DNA of 9,560 nt. Origin: Kiritimatiellia bacterium. Lineage in GTDB: Bacteria; Verrucomicrobiota; Kiritimatiellia; RFP12; UBA1067. The translations under genes and the position numbers were made by a program. The stretch's first letter is position 1; each line of letters starts with the position of its first letter. The DNA lies in NCBI GenBank assembly GCA_017389885.1, contig JAFPDR010000007.1:1-9560 (forward strand). Reading direction: 5' to 3'. Shown piece by piece: positions 1-7,001 of the stretch. Under the pieces are notes generated by a model. The model saw nothing but the letters and a program-made list of their open reading frames with translations. It searched no databases and had not been told where the DNA came from.

Positions 1-734
1 GCAAGCGCGAAGGCGAGGCACGCGTTCGACACGTTGTGGTCCCCTGGGAGAATGCCGTCCAGGGCCTTCGCCATCCACTCCTGGCGCGGATCGACCTCCA
101 CGAGTTCGCAGCGCGCTACGGAGCGAAGGACGTCGAGCCGCGCGTTCTCCTTCGAGACAACGCCGAAATCCTTCGCCCGCCCGAATACGACGCCCTTCTC
201 CCGCGCTATCCCGTCCTGGTCTCCGAAAAACTCGATGTGCGCGGTGCCGACGTTCGTTATGAGCGCCGCGTCGGGTTCGGCGACGTCGCAGAGGTGCGCG
301 ATCTCGCCCGGATGGTTCGTGCCCATCTCGAGGACGAGGAAGTCCGCGTCCTTCGGACAGTTCAGAATCGTCACCGGAAGCCCGATGTGGTTGTTGAAGT
401 TGCCCTCCGTCGCATGGACCTTCCCCACGGTCGAGAGGAACGTCTTCACGAGCTCCTTCGTAGTCGTCTTGCCGGCGGATCCCGTCACCGCGACGACCTT
501 CGCCTTCAGCGTGCGGCGGTATTCGCGCGCGACGCGGTCGAGCTCGGCGTATCCGTCGACTATCCCCGCCGCGCCCTTCTCCAGCGCCTGCGGGATGTAG
601 TCGTGTCCGTCGCTCCTCTCGCCCTTGAGCGCCACGAAGAGCATCCCCGGCTTCACCTGCCTCGAGTCGAAGGTCGCGCCCGAGAAAAGCGTCGAGGAGA
701 GGTCAAGCAGTCCGTTGTGTGTCGAGTTTTCCAT
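1..734 (-). CDS. murF: UDP-N-acetylmuramoyl-tripeptide--D-alanyl-D-alanine ligase MurF (partial, C-terminus beyond window)
   Basis: MurF is the cytoplasmic ATP-dependent ligase that adds D-Ala-D-Ala to UDP-MurNAc-tripeptide, the last soluble step of peptidoglycan precursor synthesis. The 244 codons present read without a stop to the window edge. The N-terminal substrate-binding domain has DSRQVKPGMLFVALKGE (residues 23-39). The Mur ligase P-loop is VTGSAGKTTTKEL (83-95). Further family blocks follow: GNFNNHIGLP (111-120), EMGTNHPGEI (136-145), NVGTAHIEFFG (161-171) with the Mg/ATP-site His, AREKG (177-181), and GDHNVSNA (231-238), which opens the approach to the C-terminal domain. These blocks point to MurF rather than MurC, D or E. 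Full proteins are about 450 residues, so roughly half is missing, by window truncation only. The ATG at 734 has a good ribosome site (AAAGGA at 745-750, 10 bases upstream) and lies 25 bases after recJ, so co-transcription with recJ is likely. Confidence 0.95.
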   Translation of the reverse strand, partial: MENSTHNGLLDLSSTLFSGATFDSRQVKPGMLFVALKGERSDGHDYIPQALEKGAAGIVDGYAELDRVAREYRRTLKAKVVAVTGSAGKTTTKELVKTFLSTVGKVHATEGNFNNHIGLPVTILNCPKDADFLVLEMGTNHPGEIAHLCDVAEPDAALITNVGTAHIEFFGDQDGIAREKGVVFGRAKDFGVVSKENARLDVLRSVARCELVEVDPRQEWMAKALDGILPGDHNVSNACLAFAL

Positions 735-744
735 GGATGTACCG

Positions 745-750
745 TCCTTT
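745..750 (-). promoter_or_regulatory. Ribosome binding site of murF
   Basis: The minus strand reads AAAGGA, 10 bases before the ATG at 734. It lies in the short gap after the recJ stop and supports the chosen murF start. Confidence 0.6.
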
Positions 751-759
751 GCTGCGTGG

Positions 760-2382
760 CTACCGGATCGCGACGACGCGGAGCTCCACGTGTGGGGTGC
801 CGTAGTCGGATACGGCGATGCGGAAAAAGACGTCGTGCGGACGCGACGAGGAGCGCCTGAGCTCCTCTACGAGGTCGCCGCGGCCCCACCACACGCCGCG
901 CATCCCGTCGGCGACGAGCGCGAGGTGGCGCGCCTCCTGCCCGAGCGGCCTCACGTCGCGTATCACGGCGTCCCTCATTACGAACACCGGCTCGGGATTC
1001 CCCTCGCCGAACGGCTCGAGGCGCCCAATCCACTCCGCAAGCTCCATCGTGAGGTCCGACGCGCGCACCTCCGCGTCCGCCTCCTCGCACTCCTCCGCGG
1101 CGGATGCGCCGCGCTGCGCCGCGCACGCCGCGGCGAAGGCCTTCCTGAAGTCGTCCGTCGCGCCCTCGTTCACCGCGAAGCCCGCCGCCGCGGCGTGTCC
1201 GCCGAAGCGCCCGAGGAACTCCGCGGACGCTGCGAGCGCGTCGCGGACGTTTATCCCGTCCGGCGCGCGCGCTGAGCCGTGTCCGTCGACTATGACGCAC
1301 ACCGGGACCTTCGGGTCCATCCTCTCCATCACGCGCGCGGCGACGATTCCGGCGACGCCCTGGTGTCCGCCCGGCAGGTCGATCACCTGCGCGGCCGCGC
1401 CGTCGACCACCTTCCCCATCGCCTCCTCGACCATCCGCTGCTCGATGTTCTTGCGCTCGGCGTTGCGGTTGTCCACTACGCGCGCAGCCTCGCGCGCAGC
1501 CTCGCGGTCCTCCGTGAGGACTAGCCCGAGCGCCTCCATTCCGGACGCGAGGCGTCCGGCAGCGTTGATCCTCGGGCCGAGCAGGAAGCCGAAGTCCTTC
1601 GACGTGTGGCGCACCATCCCGCGCGGCGCGGCCTTGATGAAGAGCTCGCGCAGCCCCACCGGGGCGCGCATGTCGAAGCGCGAAAGCGCCTCCGAGACGA
1701 GGATGCGGTTCTGCCCGAGGAGCGGCATCACGTCCGTGACCGTCGCGAGCCCGGCGAGCACGAGGAACGGACTTATCCCCGGAGACCTCTCCGGATGGTC
1801 CCCGAACGCCACGCGGAGCATGTGCCGCGCAATCATGAACGCGACGCCGGCGCCGCAGAGGTCCTCGAGCCGGCCGGGATGCGACACCTTCGGATTGACG
1901 ACGGCGGCGCAATCGGGCAGCTCCTCGCCCGGAAGATGGTGGTCCGTCACTATGACGTCCACCCCGCGCGCGCGAAGCGACGCCACCTGCTCGACGGAGT
2001 TGATCCCGTTGTCCACAGTTACGACGAGCCCCACCCCCGGATTCGCCGCGAGCATGCGCTCGACGGACGCGTCGGACATTCCGTAGCCCTCGCTCAGCCG
2101 CTCGGGGAGGAACGGTGAGACCTCCGCGCCTATCGCGGAAAGCGCCTTCACGAGAATCGCCGTCGCGCACACTCCGTCGCAGTCGTAGTCCCCGAATACG
2201 ACTATCCTCTTCCCCGCGCGCGCCGCGGCGACGAGAGCCTCCGCCGCCTCGACGGCGCCGGGCAGCTCGTCAGGGGCCGCGAGGTCCCTGACGGACGGGG
2301 AGAAGAACGCATCGTAGTCCGCGGCAAATACGCCGCGGCGCTCGAGGATCTTCGCGACCAGCTCTGGAACGTCGGACGACAC
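760..2382 (-). CDS. recJ: Single-stranded-DNA-specific 5'-3' exonuclease RecJ
   Basis: RecJ degrades single-stranded DNA 5' to 3' in recombinational and mismatch repair and is a DHH-family phosphoesterase that needs Mn/Mg. All family motifs are present in the 540 residues: GDYDCDG (64-70), DNG (124-126) and DHH (147-149), which bind the metals; GPRINAAGR (269-277); GVAGIVAAR (342-350); and GGHAAAAGF (394-402) of the DHHA1 domain. LEPFGEGNPEPVF (455-467) marks the C-terminal OB-fold. The length is close to the E. coli protein (577). The start is a GTG at 2382, and no earlier in-frame start is available. Its only SD-like bases (GAAGG) abut the GTG, so initiation may rely on coupling to the carboxyltransferase stop 10 bases upstream. 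No catalytic residue appears lost. It lies mid-operon between unrelated metabolic and wall genes. Confidence 0.96.
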   Translation of the reverse strand: MSSDVPELVAKILERRGVFAADYDAFFSPSVRDLAAPDELPGAVEAAEALVAAARAGKRIVVFGDYDCDGVCATAILVKALSAIGAEVSPFLPERLSEGYGMSDASVERMLAANPGVGLVVTVDNGINSVEQVASLRARGVDVIVTDHHLPGEELPDCAAVVNPKVSHPGRLEDLCGAGVAFMIARHMLRVAFGDHPERSPGISPFLVLAGLATVTDVMPLLGQNRILVSEALSRFDMRAPVGLRELFIKAAPRGMVRHTSKDFGFLLGPRINAAGRLASGMEALGLVLTEDREAAREAARVVDNRNAERKNIEQRMVEEAMGKVVDGAAAQVIDLPGGHQGVAGIVAARVMERMDPKVPVCVIVDGHGSARAPDGINVRDALAASAEFLGRFGGHAAAAGFAVNEGATDDFRKAFAAACAAQRGASAAEECEEADAEVRASDLTMELAEWIGRLEPFGEGNPEPVFVMRDAVIRDVRPLGQEARHLALVADGMRGVWWGRGDLVEELRRSSSRPHDVFFRIAVSDYGTPHVELRVVAIR

Positions 2383-2392
2383 CTTCGCCGGA

Positions 2393-4081
2393 TTATTCGA
2401 TAGTCGCGATGACCTGTCCCTTCGTCACGGCCTTGCCGTGCTCGACGAGGAAGGTGATCTTTCCGGCGGCCGTGGCCTTGATCGGATTGAAGAGCTTCAT
2501 CGCCTCCACGACGCACACGGCGTCGCCGGACTTCACCGCAGCGCCGTCCGCCGCCATCTGCGGCTTGCCGGGCGCGTCGCTCCTGTAGAACGTTCCGTTC
2601 AGCGGCGCGAGGACTGGTGTCCCCGCCACGGCTTGCGACTGGGTCTTGTTTTGCGCGGCTGAACTTTCAACTTTCAACTTTGAACTTTCAACCTTCCCTG
2701 CCGTCGCCTCCTGGTCGGCCGGGATCGGTCCGCCCTCCTTGCGCCACTTGAAGTATCCGAGCGCGACCTCTGGGAAGAGCGCGTAGGAGAGGATGTCCTC
2801 CTCGGCCTTGATCGTGTTCGGCGGAAGCTCCGACGCGGCCTTGGCGAGGCCGGGCTCGAGGAGGTCCGCGGGACGGCACGTGATCGGCTTGAGGTCGCCG
2901 CAGAGCTGCTTGCGGAGCTTAGGCGCGATGGGCGCCGGGGTGCGTCCGTAGTAGCCGGCCGCATAGCGCTTCGTTTCGTCCGTCACCATCGAGTAGCGCT
3001 TTCCGCTGAGGACGTTGAGGACGGACTGCACTCCGACGATCTGCGAAGTCGGGGTGACGAGGGGCGGATAACCGAGGTCCGCGCGCGTCTTCGGGAGCTC
3101 CTCGAGCACCTCCGGGAGGCGGTCGAGAGCGTCCTGCTGCGCGAGCTGCGAGCGGAGGTTGGAGATCATCCCGCCCGGGATCGCGTGCACGAGCACTCCT
3201 GCGTCCACCGGCTCGACCTTCGCCGTCGACGCGGGCTGGCGCTTCGCCTTGAGCTCCCTGAAGTACGCGTTGATCTTCGTGAGCGCCGCGGTGTCGAGGT
3301 TGGTCTGGAAGCCCTCGGACTCGAGAATCACCTTCACGGACTCGACGGGCGGCTGCGAGGAGAACGACGAGAGCGTCGATATCGCGCAGTCGAAGCACCC
3401 TGCGCCCGCCTCCGCTGCGGCGAGGTACATCGCCGCGGCCATTCCGCTCGTCATGTGGGAGTGTATCTGGATCGGCATCTCCGGCATCGCCTTCCTGAGC
3501 GCCGTGACGAGCTCGCGCGCCGCGCCGGGCGTGAGGATGCCGGCCATGTCCTTGATCGCGAGCGTGTCGATGCCCATCGCCTCCTGCTGCTTGGCGAGCT
3601 CGACGTACTTCTCGACGGTGTGGACGGGCGAGGTCGTGTAGCAGAGCGTGCCCTGGGCGTGTCCGCCGTACTTCTTCACCGAGCGGATCGCCGTCTCGAG
3701 GTTGCGGGGGTCGTTGAGCGCGTCGAAGACGCGGAAGATGTCCATTCCGTTCTCGCACGCGAGCGCGACGAAGCGGTCAACGACGTCGTCGGGATAGTGC
3801 TTGTAGCCGAGGATGTTCTGTCCGCGCAGGAGCATCTGCAGGGGGGTCTTCTTGCAGACCTTCTTGATCTGGCGGAGGCGCTCCCAGGGGTTCTCCCTGA
3901 GGAACCTCATGCACACGTCGAACGTCGCGCCGCCCCAGCATTCGAGCGAGTAGTAGCCCGCGTTGTCGATGGTCTCGGCGATCTTGAGGATGTCGTCGGT
4001 GCGCATGCGCGTCGCCCAGAGGGACTGGTGCGCGTCGCGGAGAGTCGTGTCGGTGATGCGGATGATCGGCTGCTTCTTCAT
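2393..4081 (-). CDS. oadA: Biotin-dependent carboxyltransferase, oxaloacetate decarboxylase alpha / pyruvate carboxylase subunit B type
   Basis: This enzyme moves a carboxyl group between oxaloacetate/pyruvate and biotin. The 562 residues begin with the carboxyltransferase TIM barrel: DTTLRDAHQS (11-20) with the metal Asp, the active-site Lys in AIKDMAG (K177), and metal histidines in HSHMTSG (207-213). A conserved C-terminal carboxyltransferase domain runs to about 445. A low-complexity linker (about 455-488) leads to a biotinyl domain whose EAMK places biotin on K529. The linker contains a 12-residue stretch (463-474) encoded by a dispersed DNA repeat. The biotinyl domain resembles the AccB/BCCP type (GTFYRSDAPG, 496-505) more than the usual OadA tail. 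No biotin carboxylase (PycA) and no membrane OadB/OadG is in the window, so decarboxylase and pyruvate carboxylase roles cannot be separated. The ATG at 4081 has AGGA 7 bases upstream (4089-4092). It follows plsY after a 79-base repeat-filled gap. Confidence 0.92.
   Translation of the reverse strand: MKKQPIIRITDTTLRDAHQSLWATRMRTDDILKIAETIDNAGYYSLECWGGATFDVCMRFLRENPWERLRQIKKVCKKTPLQMLLRGQNILGYKHYPDDVVDRFVALACENGMDIFRVFDALNDPRNLETAIRSVKKYGGHAQGTLCYTTSPVHTVEKYVELAKQQEAMGIDTLAIKDMAGILTPGAARELVTALRKAMPEMPIQIHSHMTSGMAAAMYLAAAEAGAGCFDCAISTLSSFSSQPPVESVKVILESEGFQTNLDTAALTKINAYFRELKAKRQPASTAKVEPVDAGVLVHAIPGGMISNLRSQLAQQDALDRLPEVLEELPKTRADLGYPPLVTPTSQIVGVQSVLNVLSGKRYSMVTDETKRYAAGYYGRTPAPIAPKLRKQLCGDLKPITCRPADLLEPGLAKAASELPPNTIKAEEDILSYALFPEVALGYFKWRKEGGPIPADQEATAGKVESSKLKVESSAAQNKTQSQAVAGTPVLAPLNGTFYRSDAPGKPQMAADGAAVKSGDAVCVVEAMKLFNPIKATAAGKITFLVEHGKAVTKGQVIATIE
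2660..2695 (-). repeat. In-frame copy of the AT-rich heptad repeat inside the carboxyltransferase gene
   Basis: On the minus strand this is about five units of a 7-base motif of the type AAGTTSA. It forms exactly 12 codons (residues 463-474, KVESSKLKVESS) in the linker before the biotinyl domain. It is sharply AT-rich against the surrounding gene. Positions 2661-2687 are the exact reverse complement of 4100-4126 (27 of 27 bases). It is therefore a dispersed repeat and not ordinary linker sequence. Confidence 0.85.
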
Positions 4082-4100
4082 TCGGTGATCCTAGGTTTTA

Positions 4101-4156
4101 AGTTCAAAGTTGAAAGTTGAAAGTTCGAAGTTCAAAGTCGGAAGGCTGAAGGTTGA
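4101..4156 (+). repeat. Intergenic array of eight 7-bp repeats (AGTTSAA) between plsY and oadA
   Basis: On the plus strand eight consecutive heptads can be laid out: AGTTCAA, AGTTGAA, AGTTGAA, AGTTCGA, AGTTCAA, AGTCGGA, AGGCTGA, AGGTTGA. The first five are close to perfect and the last three degenerate toward the plsY stop at 4161. The array fills most of the 79-base gap and ends about 10 bases before the oadA ribosome site. I see no good promoter or terminator in it. Its orientation is opposite to the copy within oadA. The gap holds no small gene. Confidence 0.9.
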
Positions 4157-4160
4157 ATGG

Positions 4161-4781
4161 TCATTTCTTGAAGAGGTATATCTTGCTCTCGGTGCCGGAG
4201 AGGAGGCGGCCTATGTTGGCGCGGTGCTTGAAGATCACGAACGCGGCGATCGCCGAGACGAGGATGCACTGCGGCAGGTTCGCGCGCCCCTCGGTGCCGA
4301 GGATCGGGAACCAGACGGCGACCATGAGGAACGCCGCCGCGGAGATGCTGCCGAGCGAGATGTAGTTGGAGCAGGCGAAGACGAGCGCGAAGAGCGCGAA
4401 CGCGACGCCGACCAGCGCCGGGACGAGCCCGATGAGCATCCCGAACGCCGTCGCGACGCCCTTCCCGCCCCTGAACTTCATGTAGGGCGTGAGCATATGG
4501 CCCACCACGCACGCGACGCCGACGGCGAGCGGAAGCCACGACGGGTCCGCCGCGAAGCGCTTCGCGAGGAGCGTCGGGACGAGGCCCTTGAGGACGTCGC
4601 ACGCGAAGGCGACGAGGCCCCATTTCTTCCCGACGGTGCGGAAGACGTTGGTCGCGCCGATGTTCCTCGAGCCGACCGTGCGCACGTCGACTCCGCGCGC
4701 CATGCCTATGAGGAACCCGAACGGGATGCCTCCGACGAGATACGCGCCGAGCACCCAGAGGAGAGGTATGAACCGATCCAT
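4161..4781 (-). CDS. plsY: Acyl-phosphate:glycerol-3-phosphate acyltransferase PlsY
   Basis: PlsY is an integral inner-membrane enzyme that transfers an acyl group from acyl-phosphate to glycerol-3-phosphate. This forms lysophosphatidic acid, the first step of phospholipid synthesis in most bacteria, and needs PlsX (not in the window). The 206 residues match the usual length of about 200. All three family blocks are visible: GGIPFG in the first membrane helix (17-22) followed by GSRNIGATNVFR (37-48); GHMLTPYMKFRGGKGVAT (94-111); and KHRANIGRLLSGTE (185-198). Hydrophobic segments near 5-25, 55-75, 85-100, 115-140, 145-165 and 170-188 fit a five- to seven-span protein. The ATG at 4781 lies 15 bases after the TPR gene stop. 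It has no clear SD sequence, so translation is probably coupled to the gene before it. Confidence 0.96.
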   Translation of the reverse strand: MDRFIPLLWVLGAYLVGGIPFGFLIGMARGVDVRTVGSRNIGATNVFRTVGKKWGLVAFACDVLKGLVPTLLAKRFAADPSWLPLAVGVACVVGHMLTPYMKFRGGKGVATAFGMLIGLVPALVGVAFALFALVFACSNYISLGSISAAAFLMVAVWFPILGTEGRANLPQCILVSAIAAFVIFKHRANIGRLLSGTESKIYLFKK

Positions 4782-4796
4782 GGCGGGATGCAGCGG

Positions 4797-6176
4797 CTAC
4801 TTCTGCTTGAGCTTCTGGCTGACCGCGAGCATGCGCTCGCCGAGGTCCTCGAAGCCGACGTCCGCCGCGTAGACGTCCTTGTAGTACTGGTAGGCCTTCT
4901 CGAGGTCGCCGGAATCCTCCGCGCAGCGCCCGAGCTGGTAGACGATCTTCTTCTTGAGGTCGTCCATGGTCGGGATCGCGTCGCGCGCCGTCTCGAGCTG
5001 CATGACGGCCATGTCCGTCTGCCCCTTCTTGAGGAAGCACATGGCGAGGTAGTAGAGGGCCCAGAGGCGGTCCTTCGGGCTCTTCTGCGCGAGCTGCAGG
5101 TGCTCGAGCGCCTCGTCGTAGTACTCGTAGGTGAAGTACTGGACGCCAAGCTCGAAGCGGAGGTGCAGGTCGTTCGGGTAGCGCTCGACGCGCTGCGCGA
5201 GGTCGTCGAAGACGAACTGGTTCTTCTGGTTCTCCATCTCGACGGCGTTCTCCTCGTCGCCGGCGGCGCGGTACTCCTCGATCTGCTGGTCGTAGTAGCT
5301 GACGTACGTCTGGGAGAGCATGCGGTCGAGCTCGGGGTCCATCGAGCCGGCCGCCTCGATCGCGTCCGTAAGGCACTGGATCGCCTCCTCGAAGCGCTTG
5401 TTCTGCACGTAGATTCGCGCGAGCGCCCGGCGGAAGTTCATGTTCTTCGGCTCCTTGGCGATCTGGGCGAGCTTCTCCTTGATGAGCGACTCGGCGTCGT
5501 CTCCGGTGATGACGGCCTTGTTCGCCTGGTCGAGCTTCTTGGCCTGGTCCTTGTTGGCGATCAGGTTCTGGAAGCCGCCCTTCTTGCCGGCGGTCTGCTC
5601 CCATCCGGCGTTCATCGTCGCGCGCGCCTCGGTGTCCTTGAGGAGCTGGAGGACGTGCTGGTCGCCTGGCTTCATCTCGGAGAGCTTCTGGTAGGCGTCG
5701 CGCGCCTTGTCGTAGCGCTTCGCCATCGTGTAGTACGTGGCGACGCGCTCGAGGAGCGCGGGGTCGCGGTTGGAGCACTCGTACGCGGCCTCGACGGTGA
5801 TCGCGGCGTGGTCGGCCTTTCCGGCGGCCTCCGCGGCCTTCACGGCCGCCTCGATGTTGTCCGCGTCGAGCGGGTTCTGGCAGAGGAGCTTCTCGGCCTC
5901 GGCCATCGCCTCCGCGCCCTGACCCTTCTTGACGAGGCCCATGATCTTCATCTGGGCCATCTTGTAGCCGAGCTTCGCGCCGAACCCGGCCTTGCCGTTC
6001 TTGCGGAAGTTCGCTATCTGCGCCGCCCTGAGGAGCTTGCGCGTCTCGAGGACGTCAGGAGCGGCCGCGACGGCCTCCATGAGCATGTCTACGGCGAGCT
6101 CGTAGCGTCCCGTCTCGAGGGCCTGCCGCCCCCTGTTCGTGAAGTTCTGCGCCTTCTGCGCCAAATCGACCGCCAT
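4797..6176 (-). CDS. Cytoplasmic tetratricopeptide-repeat protein of unknown function
   Basis: A 459-residue protein built largely of helical TPR-like units, with no signal peptide and no membrane segment, hence probably a cytoplasmic scaffold. TPR-like units are visible near residues 8-41, 140-172, 245-278, 336-370, 372-404 and 411-444, with the typical small/aromatic pattern (for example YDKARDAYQKL and EEAIQCLTDAIE). Residues 55-85 and 185-225 are charged, Gly/Lys/Gln-rich and lack clear TPR pattern, so they may be linkers or a separate module. No catalytic motif is seen. The ATG at 6176 shares its A with the TAA stop of the preceding gene (TAATG) and has a strong GGAGG 7 bases upstream (6184-6188), so translation is coupled to the RAM-domain gene. 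Its place beside envelope genes hints at a role in envelope assembly, but that is inference only. Confidence 0.85.
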   Translation of the reverse strand: MAVDLAQKAQNFTNRGRQALETGRYELAVDMLMEAVAAAPDVLETRKLLRAAQIANFRKNGKAGFGAKLGYKMAQMKIMGLVKKGQGAEAMAEAEKLLCQNPLDADNIEAAVKAAEAAGKADHAAITVEAAYECSNRDPALLERVATYYTMAKRYDKARDAYQKLSEMKPGDQHVLQLLKDTEARATMNAGWEQTAGKKGGFQNLIANKDQAKKLDQANKAVITGDDAESLIKEKLAQIAKEPKNMNFRRALARIYVQNKRFEEAIQCLTDAIEAAGSMDPELDRMLSQTYVSYYDQQIEEYRAAGDEENAVEMENQKNQFVFDDLAQRVERYPNDLHLRFELGVQYFTYEYYDEALEHLQLAQKSPKDRLWALYYLAMCFLKKGQTDMAVMQLETARDAIPTMDDLKKKIVYQLGRCAEDSGDLEKAYQYYKDVYAADVGFEDLGERMLAVSQKLKQK

Positions 6177-6478
6177 TACGACACCTCCAGACGATTGTCA
6201 CCTATGTTTTCGAAAACGCCCTTGGCCTTGTAGGTCTTGAGCATGAAATGCGTTGACGTGGACAGGACGCCGTCCAGCGTGGACAGGTCCGCCGCGACGA
6301 AGTGGGCGACGTCCTGAAGGCTGTCTCCCTTGACGAACACGAGCAGGTCGTATCCGCCCGACATGAGGAAGCAGGCCTCGACCTGCTCGAACCTCGAGAC
6401 CCTCTCGGCTATCTTGCCGAAGCCGCAGTCGCGCTGCGGCGTTATCCTTAGCTCTATGACTGCATGAACCTCGTCCAT
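6176..6478 (-). CDS. Stand-alone Lrp/AsnC-type ligand-binding (RAM) domain protein
   Basis: A 100-residue protein matching only the C-terminal ligand-sensing (RAM) domain of Lrp/AsnC regulators. It shows the beta-alpha-beta-beta-alpha-beta pattern, with strands near 4-11, 32-39 and 43-50, and the SGGYDLLVFV block (40-49) equivalent to the effector-binding G-x-x-D motif. There is no helix-turn-helix, so it is not a DNA-binding regulator on its own. Such domains form dimers and higher rings and bind amino acids in characterised relatives. The start at 6478 is preferred over the longer frame to 6526 because a strong AAGGAG (6486-6491) sits 7 bases upstream and homology begins there. It lies 4 bases after the LptE-like gene stop and overlaps the next gene by one base. 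Ligand and partner cannot be told from the sequence. Confidence 0.88.
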   Translation of the reverse strand: MDEVHAVIELRITPQRDCGFGKIAERVSRFEQVEACFLMSGGYDLLVFVKGDSLQDVAHFVAADLSTLDGVLSTSTHFMLKTYKAKGVFENIGDNRLEVS

Positions 6479-6482
6479 ATCG

Positions 6483-7001
6483 TCACTCCTTCCCGTTTTT
6501 CCACTTGTACCCCACGACGTCGTCAACGATCTGGCGCGCGAGGTCCTCCGCGAGGCGCCCCGCCGCGTCGCGCCGCGTCGTCACGATGTCGGTGTCGGAA
6601 AAGAACGTCGTCTCGGCGCGGTACTGCCTGTTGTCGACGAGCACCTTCCCGTTCCTGCGGTCGACGAGCGAGACGTCCGCCACGAGCGAGTACCTGAACT
6701 CGTACGCGCGCATGGACTGCCCGCGCTTGTAGTTGAGCATCCTGGCGTTCGCCGTCTTGAGGACGGCCTGCACCTCTATCGCCGCGTCGTCCGCGGAGGC
6801 TATCCTGAACGTGCCCTCGCGCTGGAACTCCCTCAGCGTCTGGCGCGCGGCTATCGCGCCGAGCTCCACGACGTCCGTCTCGTTGCGGAACGTCGGGACC
6901 GACACTGTGCGCATGTCCCTGGGAACAGGCGACGTCCACGTGTATGAGCTGCACCCCGCGAAGAGCGCGAGCGCCGCCGCTATCGGAAAGAACCCCCTCA
7001 T
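6483..7001 (-). CDS. lptE: LptE-like outer-membrane lipoprotein (LPS assembly)
   Basis: LptE is the outer-membrane lipoprotein that plugs the LptD barrel and helps insert lipopolysaccharide into the outer leaflet. The 172-residue protein starts with a short lipoprotein signal peptide ending ALFAGC, so the mature N-terminus would be the lipidated C17. Family-like features follow: a strand block RTVSVPTFRNET (31-42), the helix TLREFQREGTFRI (55-67), and YSLVADVSLVDRRNGKVLVD (104-123), the usual beta-strand pair of LptE. A long C-terminal amphipathic helix lies near 144-165. Overall conservation of LptE is low, so the family call rests on architecture and these blocks. Its ATG overlaps the stop of the BamD-like gene (ATGA) with AGGAGG just upstream (7006-7014), so the two are translationally coupled. 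LptD is not in the window. Confidence 0.8.
   Translation of the reverse strand: MRGFFPIAAALALFAGCSSYTWTSPVPRDMRTVSVPTFRNETDVVELGAIAARQTLREFQREGTFRIASADDAAIEVQAVLKTANARMLNYKRGQSMRAYEFRYSLVADVSLVDRRNGKVLVDNRQYRAETTFFSDTDIVTTRRDAAGRLAEDLARQIVDDVVGYKWKNGKE
6486..6491 (-). promoter_or_regulatory. Ribosome binding site deciding the RAM-domain gene start
   Basis: AAGGAG on the minus strand, 7 bases before the ATG at 6478 and inside the 3' end of the LptE-like gene. It makes the 16-residue longer start at 6526 unlikely. Confidence 0.75.

Noticed and set aside
1481..1504. Perfect 12-bp tandem duplication inside recJ
   Set aside because: It encodes a helical Glu-Ala-Ala-Arg repeat (EAAREAAR) at residues about 293-300; short GC-rich repeats of this kind are common in such genomes and need no special cause.
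818..2086. Plus-strand open frame of 422 codons opposite recJ
   Set aside because: It is a shadow of recJ, which has all catalytic motifs; the plus-strand product is Ser/Arg/Pro-rich without recognisable structure.
4101..4156. CRISPR array
   Set aside because: The units are 7 bp in direct tandem without spacers, and no cas genes are present.
4110..6233. Long plus-strand open frame of 707 codons opposite plsY and the TPR gene
   Set aside because: It is antisense to two well-supported genes, is extremely rich in Arg, Glu, Leu and Val as expected from mirrored GC-rich codons, and shows no domain.
6479..6526. N-terminal extension of the RAM-domain protein by 16 residues
   Set aside because: It overlaps the LptE-like gene by more than 40 bases, and a strong SD site supports the start at 6478.
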